From: Haliclystus octoradiatus
Taxonomy: Eukaryota > Cnidaria > Staurozoa > Stauromedusae > Haliclystidae
Assembly (NCBI GenBank): GCA_916610825.1
Contig: OU744447.1
Span: 7,881,402 to 7,945,401 of the forward strand
Reading direction: 5' to 3'
Length of the DNA stretch: 64,000 nucleotides
In this document: piece after piece, positions 1-11,900 of the stretch
Position numbering within the stretch: position 1 is the stretch's first letter
Layout: each line of letters starts with the position of its first letter
Translations under genes and position numbers: made by a program
Notes under the pieces: model-generated
What the model was told of the DNA's origin: nothing
The model's database searches: none
Seen by the model: the letters and a program-made list of their open reading frames with translations, nothing else

Positions 1-119
1 TTTTAAGACAAAACTTTTATTCCTGCAATGTTTTTTCTTCAAGAAAACCCCAGTGAAAACAGTTTATAAACCTCAAATAACCCAAATTTTCATAATCCGT
101 TTGTGAACTGTTAATACCT

Positions 120-530
120 GTTAATAACTGTTAATAATATGGGGGTGAGACCTCGTACCCATGCAGAACCTTTATGTAAACGCCTTGGTATTCTTCAGTT
201 GGAGGATCTTTACACTTCTAAAGTCTTACTGTTTCTGCATAATGTCATCAAGGGTAAAGTTCCATCACATTTTAAAAAAGTTTTTGTCTTTCAGCCACGT
301 CATCGTCGAAAACAAAACATTTTTGTCGTACCTCATGCAAAAACATCTGCATTACAAAATTACCCCAGTTTTCAGTTTCTTTCCCTCTGGAATGGTTTCA
401 AGTTCAATTTTGATTTCAATATACCGACTCATGGTTTTTCTAGGAAGTTAAAAACATTGTTTCTAGAAAGATACTATGATGTCTGCACTGTCAAGAACTG
501 CAATATCTGTTGTGACTATTAAATCTTATT
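120..530 (+). pseudogene. LINE reverse transcriptase C-terminal fragment
   Basis: The open frame (LGILQLEDLYTSKVLLFLHN, later YPSFQFLSLWNGF) matches the C-terminal region of the LINE at 45264-45722 (LGILKFKDLYNLKVVSFMHR, LPSYRFPTLWNGF). Only the terminal third is present; a non-LTR element of CR1/Jockey-like type is likely. Confidence 0.65.
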
Positions 531-1132
531 TCTTCATTGCTCATTCTTCTAGTCCCCTTCATAATTCTTTCCTCCTCATTAACCATATAGTTGGTTTTCC
601 AACTGAGTTTATTATCTACTGTAATTAAATCATATTTTCAAATGTATTTCACACCTTTTATAATATTGTTTATTCTATATTTTCAAATGTATTTGAAACA
701 TTTTATAATTTATTCTGTTCATTTAGCCATATTTAATATTACTATTATTATCATTCTCATTGTTTACTATTCTTATTTAAATGTTGTTTTAAAGTTTACA
801 AATTATCTAAATATAACATTTCTTTAATCATTTTATAAATTTACAGGTATCCCAAATAAACAAGCATTGATTGCTTCAGGGATTAACCTTATCATGTATC
901 ACTAATTAACTTTCAACTACGTTGATTTGTAAATTATTATTATTAAGTGTTTTACATGATTAAATAAACATCTATCTAATAAAAACCAGGCCATTTAATG
1001 TTCATGAACTAGTCCATGAATGTGTATTTATGAAGTTTATAAACAATTCATGAACTGGAAAACAAATTTTCAAGAGAAATAAGACTTTAATGCCATCTGA
1101 AGCCTTCTGAGTGCCTCATAGCAACCTTTATA
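525..1132. other. AT-rich sequence without recognised gene
   Basis: A/T-rich. Nothing recognised apart from GTTCATGAAC motif debris near 990-1070. Confidence 0.5.
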
Positions 1133-1378
1133 TTACCCATATTGCACAATAAAGTGTTTTATACTTGGTTTATAAAATAGAAATATCCTGTACATCTTCA
1201 ACAAATCCTTCCCAGTGCATGTATGATCAAGCATATTGTTCAATATTGATTGTAAATTATCACGCGTATCGTTCAATATTTTGAGAAAATCTCGAATCGT
1301 CGAACCATGATTCAATTTAGTGTTCTTGTTCACCCCGGTTACCGTTCTTCGTAGCCAAGTCATGACATTACAATTCAT
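1133..1378 (-). CDS. Orphan ORF, 81 aa, unrecognised
   Basis: ATG at 1378; reads MNCNVMTWLRRTVTGVNK to KHFIVQYG, followed by stop TAA. A GTAATA overlaps the end and could be a donor. The N-terminus is basic and lacks acids for 30 residues, which would suit a mitochondrial presequence, but no family is recognised. It may be chance. Confidence 0.2.
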   Translation of the reverse strand: MNCNVMTWLRRTVTGVNKNTKLNHGSTIRDFLKILNDTRDNLQSILNNMLDHTCTGKDLLKMYRIFLFYKPSIKHFIVQYG

Positions 1379-1616
1379 TTTGAATCACAAATTGAAGAGT
1401 GTTTGTGTGGCGTTTTATTGACAACGTCTCAATGTTAGAGTTTTCTTGAAAGTTTCACTTGTTCTATATATTATAAAATGTATTATAGATGATCACCCGT
1501 ACCAACCCTCTTTTGCACTACATGTTTGCAGCATGAAGATCGCCACATATATTATTAAAAAATTTGCTTGACTTGATCTGAAGAGTTAATGTAATTTCAA
1601 GAATAGCAATTAACAA

Positions 1617-1826
1617 TTGGTGTAGTGGCTAGGGCGTTGGACCACAGCCCACAGGGTCTCAGGTTCAATCCCTGTCCAGAGCATTATAGGTTGCCTTCAG
1701 GAAGGGCATCCGGCTATTAAACGCACACAAGCTTCAAAATACTAACAAATTAACCAACCACCCCGGTGATAAAAAGTTGCAAGCTTACCCGGTTTGTGGA
1801 TACATGATAAAAAAAAAAAAAAAAAA
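1617..1826 (+). mobile_element. tRNA-derived SINE with poly(A) tail (family S1)
   Basis: Box A-like GTGTAGTGGCTAGGGCG and box B-like GGTTCAATCCC spaced as in tRNA, followed by GAAGGGCATCCGGC body sequence and an A-run at 1808-1826. Confidence 0.8.
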
Positions 1827-1846
1827 GAAATATGTCTATTTAACAA

Positions 1847-1945
1847 TTAGACAACAAGCGCGAGTTGGCTACCGTCGAATAGTCATCGAGGTCCTCCGAG
1901 GTGACTATTCAGGACGATAGCCAACAAGGGCGAGTTCTCTAATTG
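1847..1945. repeat. Hairpin MITE
   Basis: TTGGCTACCGTCGAATAGTC and its complement GACTATTCAGGACGATAGCCAA around ATCGAGGTCCTCCGAGGT, with outer CAATTAGA mirrored. Confidence 0.7.
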
Positions 1946-3004
1946 TTTTAGTAGAAACCAACTAGTGGTACAAGCCAAACACATCAAAAGAAATAAATTC
2001 CAACCATTTATTCGCTTCTTGCATAATTAATTTTTAATACAACCGTCAATCAAAAGCATCCATGACGACTGCAGTGTCGTGATTTGGAGGATGAATTTTA
2101 ATTTTACTTGATTCAGATTTAATTTTTAAAACAAAAATAGTTGGATATTAATACTGGCTACAAATTTACAGTGCCACAAAATAGCAAACTTGAGCAAGGT
2201 AACTATTGAGTATCTAAAGATACATAAATGTTTGCAGTTTGTAATGTAAATGTTTGTTGTTTATAAACTTTTGCTGACTAGTGAACTAATTTATATCTGC
2301 AATAAAGTAGCGACGAAAAAATTGCGAGAAGATTGTTAAATAAGATTAAAATTGTATATACATAGCCTACCATTAAACAACTTCATCTCATATTTTGTTG
2401 CTTGCTTTGTTTTCTCTGGCACGGAATTTATAAGACTCGACTCGTATAAAATTGATTCAGAAAAATTTGAGAATCGCTTGTTTACTTTAGAATTTTGCAA
2501 GGGAACTTGCCAGCGTTCACTATGAGAAAATAGTGAACGATTGAGCAACCAATCAGAATGCAGATCATCGAATAGTACCCTAGTCGGTTCGACTAAATAG
2601 ATATAGTTGATATTACGTCTTTAAAAATTTTAACTAAGATGGCTTAATGTTCTTAACGTTTTCTAAAGCATATTGCATATCATCTCACATGGATCATTTT
2701 ATTTTCAGATTTTCTTTGAAGACAGAAAACGAGAAATGCTAATTCAAGTTAAATCAAAATACACACTAAAGAACATTTTAGCTGATAAAAGGTTAGCAAA
2801 CTCAAAATAAAGCATTCAATAGAATATGTTCCTCCAGTTATGAAGAATATAAAAAGACTACACATTTTTAAAACGCAATAAAAATTTTGAATGCTGTTCT
2901 ACTGATTTGATTGGCTAGATTTGGTAGGATTCCGCAAGCCAAAACAACTTGAAAACCGTGATAGGGACAAACCACTGGGACAAACCATACACAATTTCCA
3001 AATA
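1946..3004. other. Intergenic sequence, nothing recognised
   Basis: No supported exon or repeat; a 70-aa ORF at 2336-2548 (minus) has no family features. Confidence 0.45.
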
Positions 3005-3184
3005 CAGTCAAACCTGTTATAACAGTCACCTCTATAAAGCAGCCACCTGTCTATAATGGTCACTCTTGCAATGTCTATCTAAAATAGTGTTTTCTATTGA
3101 ATCGAACCTGTATATAAAGGCCACCTGTCTATAGTGGTCAGTTTATCTACCCCTCGTAGCTGGCCGTATATACAGGTTTCACTG
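3005..3184. mobile_element. CAGT family MITE (type copy)
   Basis: 180-bp palindromic element: CAGTCAAACCTGTTATAACA at left, CAGGTTTCACTG at right, flanked by TA, with internal mirrored ACCTGTCTATAATGGTCA blocks. TA duplication and CAGT ends suggest a Tc1/mariner-type non-autonomous element. No coding capacity. Confidence 0.8.
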
Positions 3185-4142
3185 TAGTTGTAAGTGATCA
3201 CATTAAAATCAAGAATTAAAATCATTTCATTTCAATGTGGCATTGTTTGATTATATTAACTGATTTCAGACAATGAAACTATCGTAAATGAAACTATCAA
3301 AATCAAAAGTTGAACTCTGCATCCACACCAGTCATGTAATCATTCAAAAGCAGAGCTCTGTTATCAGACATGAGAATTCAGATTTCAAAAATAGTCTGAA
3401 ATCAAGAAAATCTAGAAATTTGTAATGGATTCCAAATGGAGGGAAAGGCAATACATAGAGTTAGTGAATAGAGGCTAAAATACAGGATAGAGGCAATGGA
3501 AATAGTCTGAAATCCGCTAAAAGTCTGAAAATTCTCATCTCTGTGTTATACAGCTATTAGGGATATTTGTAAAATGTCACAAGAGTCAAATGGCCCATGC
3601 AGAAAAAACACAGGGTTTGTGCATGACTGAATTGCTTCATCACAATTTGTTATCTGCATATGTGATGTTAGGAGACAGAAGTGTAGTGTAATGAATATCT
3701 GAGCATTGGACAAGCTTCCCGGAAGGGATAATTTTGAGCCTCAGACAAACATTTTATCATCAAATTTCAAATTTTTGAACAATTTTTTCAAATTATAGAA
3801 TTTCCAGACAAATAAGTCAGCCAATCAAATTGCTGGAGTGTGACATCATGTTTCATAATTTGTGTTTTAGGTACGTTGTACTTGGTGGGGCACCATCCTT
3901 TCTTGTCCTGTCATCAAAATCACCTTATACTCAGGAATTATTTAAAAAAGCTAAAATTGAGCCGTTCTGATTCAATTTATAAGGCTACCGAAATTTTATA
4001 ATGTAAAAACTGTTTCTAATTATACTATTTAATTGATAAAAAAATATATATCACATAATACATTACAAAAAATGTGTGTTAATGTTATGTATAATTCTAT
4101 AAACACATTTTTTATGGGGAAACAATTGATGTCAGTGCACTA

Positions 4143-4206
4143 CAGTGATACCTGTGTATAAAGGTCATATATAGAGTAGCTACCTGTCTATAATGGTCAT
4201 TTTATA
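4143..4206. mobile_element. CAGT family MITE fragment
   Basis: Left third only, about 60 bp before the complete copy at 4266. Confidence 0.6.
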
Positions 4207-4265
4207 ATGTTACAAATGATAAAAGTAAATATAACGCCTTGGGGGACACAACGGATTTGGATATA

Positions 4266-4440
4266 CAGTCAAACCTGTTATAACGGTCACCTCTATAAAG
4301 CGGCCACCTGTCTATAATGGTCACTCTTGCAATGTCTAAAATAGTGTTTTCTATTGAATCGAACCTGGATATAAAGGCCACCTGTCTATAGTGGTCAGTT
4401 TATCTACCTCGTAGCTGGCCGTTATATACAGGTTTCACTG
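4266..4440. mobile_element. CAGT family MITE
   Basis: Complete, TA on both sides, very close to the copy at 3005. Confidence 0.8.
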
Positions 4441-4918
4441 TAACTTTTTTCTATCCATACATGTCACGGTTGCATTTTTGCATAGCGCGTCTCTTTCCCC
4501 GTCAAAATTGGCCTTGAATTTGGTATTTTTGAGATTCTCATGTCCCATTTTTGAAACCAAATGGAACAATTTATTTGGACTCAGACTGGATTACAACCTT
4601 TTCATAGTTATGGATTGAAATTAAAATGATATCGGATGATTATTTATAAATTTGTATTGAATCAAGCTTCAGATCTTTAGTGTGTAGGTGCTTGGTCTCA
4701 GGGTTTGTATTATTCCTTCTACTAGCTTCGATTTGCGTGCTCTATGCTTTCTCTGCTATTGGCAAAGCTGTCACTCTCAAACATTATGGGCTAAAGTTGA
4801 ATTATATTGAGTGATGTTACATAAAACTGATTATCTCTGCTCCCTGGGGTACTACATACTACAAAATATTCACTATAGAAAATGTCAATGAAAAGTAACT
4901 TTGCTATTACATCTCCAA

Positions 4919-5089
4919 GGTCCGATAAAAGGTTCAGCCTTCTGGAATCTTGGAGACATTTCAACGTTTTCTTCTGAATTTTGTTGTTGATGTTTGATCA
5001 AAATATCATTAAAAACATCAATTTTCTTCTGAATTTTCTCTAGCCTTCCGGGATCTAGGATCCCATGGTCCCCACTTTTGTCGGACCCT
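4919..5089. mobile_element. GGTCCGAC family MITE (type copy)
   Basis: Inverted ends GGTCCGATAAAAGGTTCAGC and CACTTTTGTCGGACC. Interior has mirrored TTCTTCTGAATTT and a central ATGTTTGATC region. Non-coding; superfamily not determined. Confidence 0.75.
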
Positions 5090-5722
5090 GTACATCTCTG
5101 GTGTAGACCTCACGGGTAATAGAATTGGTTATGGAAATTAGTTTTCTCTGGCTGCCCCGTCTGTTTTAGTTTTGCTATGGGGCCCCTGATTGAATGTCAA
5201 TGGCAAGCTAGGACTGAGGCAAAATAGACATAATTACAAACATATTACATTACACTAAATATATTTATAAATTCAATCAATTCATCTTCAGAATTCTAAT
5301 AATACTAATTGATCATTTAAACATTTCATTTTTTTAAAGAAAAAAAGTTACAAAGTTATAAACTAGAAAATACTAGAAATACTACCACAATTTAATCAGT
5401 GGAGTTACTACGTAACAGTAGAAGAAATAAATTCTGGTTAATTATATAGTGCATGTTTGTCATTATTATTCTAATAAACTAATTGATTGATATCCTATTT
5501 CAACACCCTAATGAACCAAAATCTAAGTTTGATAAACGGGTTTGAAATTTTTGTTATATTTTATATTCCTCCAACCAACATCGTTTTTCATATCAGAATA
5601 TCGATCAATCAAAGCATCATTATAAAAATAACAAATATTTGTGAAATTGTTCAAGTCAATTATTTTTTCCTAAGAAATAATTCTGCCAACTATTACAACC
5701 ATGTTGCCATAGTAACATTTTA
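5090..5722. other. PIK3R downstream flank
   Basis: AT-rich 3' flank of PIK3R, presumably with its 3' UTR; no clear AATAAA seen on the minus strand. Confidence 0.4.
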
Positions 5723-5924
5723 TCACATGTAAATATCATCATCAGCAAAGTATTGAATTGGAAAGGCGAGAGTTGTATCTAAGTCTGCATTATGTATCCT
5801 TAACGATTGTTTGTGATAGTGATTAATCAGATCAGGTAACGTTTTGTACTTGTTGTAAGGTTCTGCAAATCCATAGCCGTCAGGACCACATTCGATTGTT
5901 ATATGTTTAATAGAGTTATCATGG
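5723..5924 (-). CDS. PIK3R1: PIK3R exon 23: end of cSH2 and stop
   Basis: Acceptor [29 protein letters not shown] matches p85 cSH2 ([15 protein letters not shown]), followed by TLAFPIQ as in TLAYPVY. The protein ends FADDDIYM, stop TGA at 5725-5723. I see no clear AATAAA immediately downstream. Confidence 0.95.
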
Positions 5925-8900
5925 CTACAAACAATTAAACATAATTAGGTATCACACAAAGTTAATCTCTTAATAACATCTATATTTTACATTCAGGGTG
6001 TAGGATTGTATGGAAACAAACTGTTTACTTTACTGGTTCCTTGAGAAGACACATTCTCAAATAGTTTCTATCAGATAACCTCTAACAATGGTCGATAAAT
6101 CTTCAACAAAGTTTTTGCTTGAAAGTCTCAGCAGATCGTTCAAATGACTGACATCATAGCTCCCCAGCAATGTGCCTGCAATAAGCAGTGCCACGGGTCT
6201 CCATTTCATTGAGCCCTGCCTATTGGGCTGTGTTAAGAAGTAGTATCAAGACCAACACAGTCACCCGTCCTGTTGAAAACAGGGACGTCAAGCAATATGC
6301 AATATGAGAGTTTGTATGGAAAATGAAAGCTAGAGTCAGCACTTGATTTTAATACATAAAAAGGTTCCCTAATAACTTTATTAGTTGCAAAACATCAAAA
6401 ATATGGATAAAACATATTGCGCAAAACTGTGAGTAACGGCGACAACATCTTATCTTTGCCTTTATTCCTAAAAAGGTTGTCATTGATCAGTTCACATTCA
6501 TAAAGCCTCAACTATCAAGCAATTGACACACAGTTTCCTATGAGGTATTGATATTTGGCTCACAAGAGGCACGCAAGGAGAAAACAAGAAGGCATCAGAT
6601 AATTACAAGCCACCTCGGCGAGTAATTTTTGCCCTCATGTTTTCTCCTGAAGTGACTCGAATGTGCCAAACATCAATAGCTCATAGAAAACTGTGCACCC
6701 ACTGCTTTGTATTATAACTAGCACAACTTTTATAAGCATCTACATGGCTTTATTGGTCATGAAGTGTTTTTAAAAACTCCTGATCAAAATGGAAATTCTC
6801 ATTTGTGATATCAAGTTCGATTTTGTAAGATAGTTTTTCGACCCTAATTTTGCTAATTTTGATCGAATCATATTCGTTATAATACAATACATTATGATGT
6901 CACCTAACAACTTACACAAGAGAGATGACGTTAATTTTAGAGTTTCGATCGCTTGTTCGCATTAAAAAAGTACCGTCTGGTTTACCATTCAGTTTTTCAT
7001 GAACATCGTATCTGAATATAAATAAGTACAAAGTTTATTGAAACAGCTTAGATCACCTGGTACTATCACAATGTTAACTTAGGGAAGTTCCAGACAGATG
7101 TTAGCTCATTTTTAATTACAGTCAAACTTGTTAAAACAGCCAACTGCCTATAGTGGTCATTTGAGCATCGGCCAATACAGTATTTTCTATTGAACTAACC
7201 CTGTATATAACGGTCACCTGCATACAGTGGTCAATTTATATACCTCTATAGCTGGCTGTTACAAACAGGTTTCAATGTATCTGATAAAAGTTTGAAAAAC
7301 CACTGAAATCCTAATATATAAGTACTACATTTACTGTTGTGAGATTTGTGTGTTTAATTGCATTGGCTGCCAGGGTCAATGATAGTATTAATTATAAGAT
7401 GGAACAAGACTTTAAGCACAATCAGCAAATTCTGACCTTGATGAGATAATATGACTAAAAATGGGATATATCTTATTAAGACGGCATTTAAATGTTAATA
7501 TTTTCAAAATTAGATGAATCGGTTGAACTGATTTGACGTACACCTCAATTACTTCGAAATACGCTGGGTTTATATTTGGTAAATGTGTTGGTCACCTTCA
7601 AAGGCCGTCAGTAATTTTTATGCCTTTAAGATGTTGACAGCAAATGAAAAATTTTCTGAACAACAAAATTAAAAGGAAGGCAGAATATATCTCACTTTGT
7701 AAATCGACCAGACATCATCCAACTTGACGGAGGTAATTCACTACTTCTGTCTTCTGGGGCTGGTAGAGGTTTTGTACGTAATTCGCTGTATATACTGTGA
7801 AGTAAGAAAGAATGTTACATTAAAGTATACATAAAACATTATTCAAAGTATTTAAAGTCCAATAAACTAAAAACACATCAATTTCAAAAACTTGGTTGAA
7901 TCAACAAAGCAGATACTCCTCCAGGTTTCACAGTCCCTCTCAGAAATGTTGTAACATTTTTAAGGATAATAGGCAAGGACATTGGCATAATATTTGAGAA
8001 ATCCAGTGAATAAAATACAGGATCCCAATAGAATTTTAGAATTAATTAGAACTTTGTTAACCCTATTTTACCTTTCGTATTCATTCGTTTCATTGTTGTC
8101 TCTAATGAAAACATAAAAAAGAATAGTTAATGCAACAAAATGTTGAAATTTGAGAGTACAGTGAAACATGTATATAACAGTCAGCTACGAGAGGTAGATA
8201 AATTGACCACTATAGACAGGTGGCCTTTATACACAGGTTTGATTCAATTTAAAATACTATTTTTGACATTGCAAGAAGTGACCGTTATAACAGGTTTGAC
8301 TTTATGTGATGTATATATGAGTGCTAGTTATGATGATTGTATTAGAATAGCTTTCATCATATTGTTAACACATAAATAATATTTATGTCTTAAGTCTGCT
8401 TTGAAATAGTTTAGGGGATAAAAATAGGTGATTGCCATAGACTCACTGACTCACATAGACTGCTGACGAGAGTATGAAACTCTTTTGCAATCTCAACTCT
8501 AAACACAATGTTTTCACACACTGGCATAGAAAGATAGTTTAAATAGGATTTCCCAGCCAGCGAAGCGAGATTAATTTGTAGAATCACAATAATTTTCAAA
8601 CACTTATGAATAATTCAAATTCACACCGAGGGATAAGAAAATATATAAATTAAAAAAATATTATTTATCTTCAATAATAATTAAAAGTATTATATAATTA
8701 ATAAAAAGGAATAGATTTTAATTCATGTAAATACATGGTTTGAAAGTTTGCGGTTTTCAAGGAGATCAGATGTTGGTTCGTCAGCATCATCATTATTTAT
8801 TCAGAACGTGATAGGCAAAAAAAATTAAAAGAGGTTAAAAATGGATGGTAGACTTACTGGTTACGCTGTTCTTGTGGATTCTTTTTCTTGACCTCTCTGT

Positions 8901-11900
8901 AAATAAAACAATAATCATGAAGTACTTGCAATGTTAATTTTTGAATTGGCTACAGTGTAATCCCATCAATATAGCTACTGTTAATATCACTCTATACTAG
9001 TGCTGTTTGATATATCAGGTTTTCCATATATCGGCTCCCGACATGGCCACTACATGATAATTTTCGATATACCGATATGTAATGTTTACATCGGGACCCA
9101 ATCGATATATTTTCTATTTCAATATTTTTCAACTTCGAAGTCAAAAATAATACTATTTCACAATGAATTAATTTATTATGAAAAAATTATAATGGATCGG
9201 TTTTTGGATAGTTAACATCGAACAGCACTATATCACTCATTATGACTAGCCTGCGTGCAGACAGACTTTTCTTTGTATAGTCCGTCTGCACATTAGCACC
9301 AAATTTAGTGTACTGATTGTTATTTCCACTGCCACTTTTTGACAGTAAATTGAGATTGCCTAATAAAATATATGAACAATTGGCCAGTATTTTAAAATAA
9401 AGGAAATTGATTAATGACAGGAAACCACACTATGTAACTATTTGATTTAATATGAATTCAGTACAAACATTTAATACGTGATACTTGGCGCCAACTTGCA
9501 GACGGACTATACAAAGGAGAAGTCTGTTTGCACGCAGGCTAATTATGACATGACATGTTGTAATTCGAATGTGCACTCAGTTATGATTGGCTAATTATTA
9601 ACGTATAGGCAAACGCAACTATGAATTATCGTTTCGAGCGTCAATCCATGAATTATCGTTTCAAACGTCATGATTCGAATCATTGAGCAGCTTCAAAATT
9701 AGCTTCAAAATATCCTCAAAAGATACTAATTTTGGTAATCATCCTGTCGTAAAACAAATATTGTAACGAATAGGGAGCTATGAATTACAGTCTGATACTT
9801 GCACTTGTGTGGCTGTGAGAACATTTTTGCGCAATTATCAGACTGTCATTCGTAGTTCTTTATTCATAATTTGATTATTCTTCAGAACAAGTTCTTATCA
9901 GATTTAACTACAGTATATCATTCCGGTCAATATCACAACCAGCTCATTACAACAGCATTTGGCTGCATAAGTATAATAGGCACAAGGTATAGAAATAAAT
10001 AGTAATGTTTTTGTCCAGAATAGCATATAATGAAACCTGTATATAACGGCCAGCTAAGAAAAGTAGATAAATTGACCACTATAGACAGATGGCCTTTATA
10101 TACAGGTTTGATTCAATAAAAAATACTGTTTTAGAGATTGAAAGAGTGACCACAATAGACAGGTGGACGCTGTATAGAGGTGACCGTTATAACAGGTTTG
10201 ACTGTAGTAGTAGATCTATTACATCAAACTATATATAAAAGTCAACTGTTTCAAGCAGTCAAATTATCTACTCTTACAGTTGGCAGTTATTACTGGTTTT
10301 GGCTGTTAATACTGATTATAAGTATGGTTTTAACAATTGATTTTGTAGATCAATTGACAAAGAGCCGCCCCGAGACTCATATCTCAAGCACAACTATCAT
10401 GTAAAAATTAAATCCGTTCCATAACAAACCTTGCCTATAATGAATTTAGATTCTCTAAGGTTTGAATCATAGCCTCACATACCAGCAGTTAGTAGACAGT
10501 TTAATTACTTAAATAATTGCTTCACTGCTAACATCGAAGCTGTCTAATGTGCTTCAAACTGTGTGCAGATATTCATGTGTTCCTTTATTATAAACAACGG
10601 TAGAGCTGGGTAAATTAGCCGAGTTCAAGGAATTAGAAAATGAAGTCCCAGCATTATTTATGTTGAAATTGATGTGCAGTGCTCTGCATGAGTCATGGAC
10701 AGGGACACAAGGGGCATCTGCCCCTCCTGTCCATGTAATCCACCTTTATTTCTAGATGAGTGGCTGTTTTGGCTGAGGGCAATGATGCTTGGTGCTCTTT
10801 ATGGATCTTAGACTCAACACCCCAGATCAACTTCGACAGATTTCATGGAAGATATGCCTCGATTGTCAATGCATATCGATGAACCGTAGCTACTCACAAT
10901 GCAATTCCCTCTGGACCCTTCCGTCCGCCATCTTTAGATTGTACCCATTTGAGATTTTAGATAAAGTCAAGGCTGAGTTGACCTTTGAAGGATTTGAACC
11001 ACAGTCGATCAGATATAATCAGATTTGAAGTCCGGTTGTTTGCCATCCAAGCTAATCCCTATGTGGAGTAGTATGGGTGCATTCGGTAGGGTATTTATTG
11101 AACCAAGCGTGGAAATGTTTTGAGAAAAATGACTCTTAAGTCTAGATCCCTGCCCTAACTGCTTCTGGCATCCCTGGTCATGCTTATTGGGTAGATATCA
11201 TCATAGCTCAACATGATAGAAGGAAGAGAGAGAGAGTGATACGGCGTATTCGGAAGGGTGTATTGTCTGAATCAAATAATAAATAGTACCTGTAGTACAG
11301 TCAAACTGTTATAACGCTCACCTCTATACAGCGGCCATCTGTCTATAGTGGTCACTCTAGCAATGTCTAGAAGAGTATTTTCTATTGTATCAACCCTGTA
11401 CATAAAGGCCACCTGCATATAATGGTCAATTGATCTACTTAACTATGAGTGCCTGGAGTAGGAAGTAGGAGCTTGACCAATTAAACTCATATAAACTTCT
11501 TTAAGTAAGGGGTAAAAAACAATTAAAATCTACTCGGTAATGACAGCAAGAATAAAACTGGTTTAAATGTTTATATTTAAATTTAAATGTTTATATTTAA
11601 ACTGTGAACATGATATAAAACCGTGATTTATACAAAAACCGTGATTTATTTTACATTTGAATGAAGTGTTTTATATAACCTTATCAAAACCTCAAAATAT
11701 AACCTGATCAAAATTGTAAGAATAAATGCATATACTATTTCAGTATATAAATTTAATGAAGGCTATACTGTATTTATTAATCTGATTTTAATATGTATTA
11801 AATGAGTAATTCTTATTTTATACTTTATTGATTTTAATACGGATATGCATATACCTAAGTCAAAATAGAAATTCAATGTAGCTTAATAATTATTGTGATT

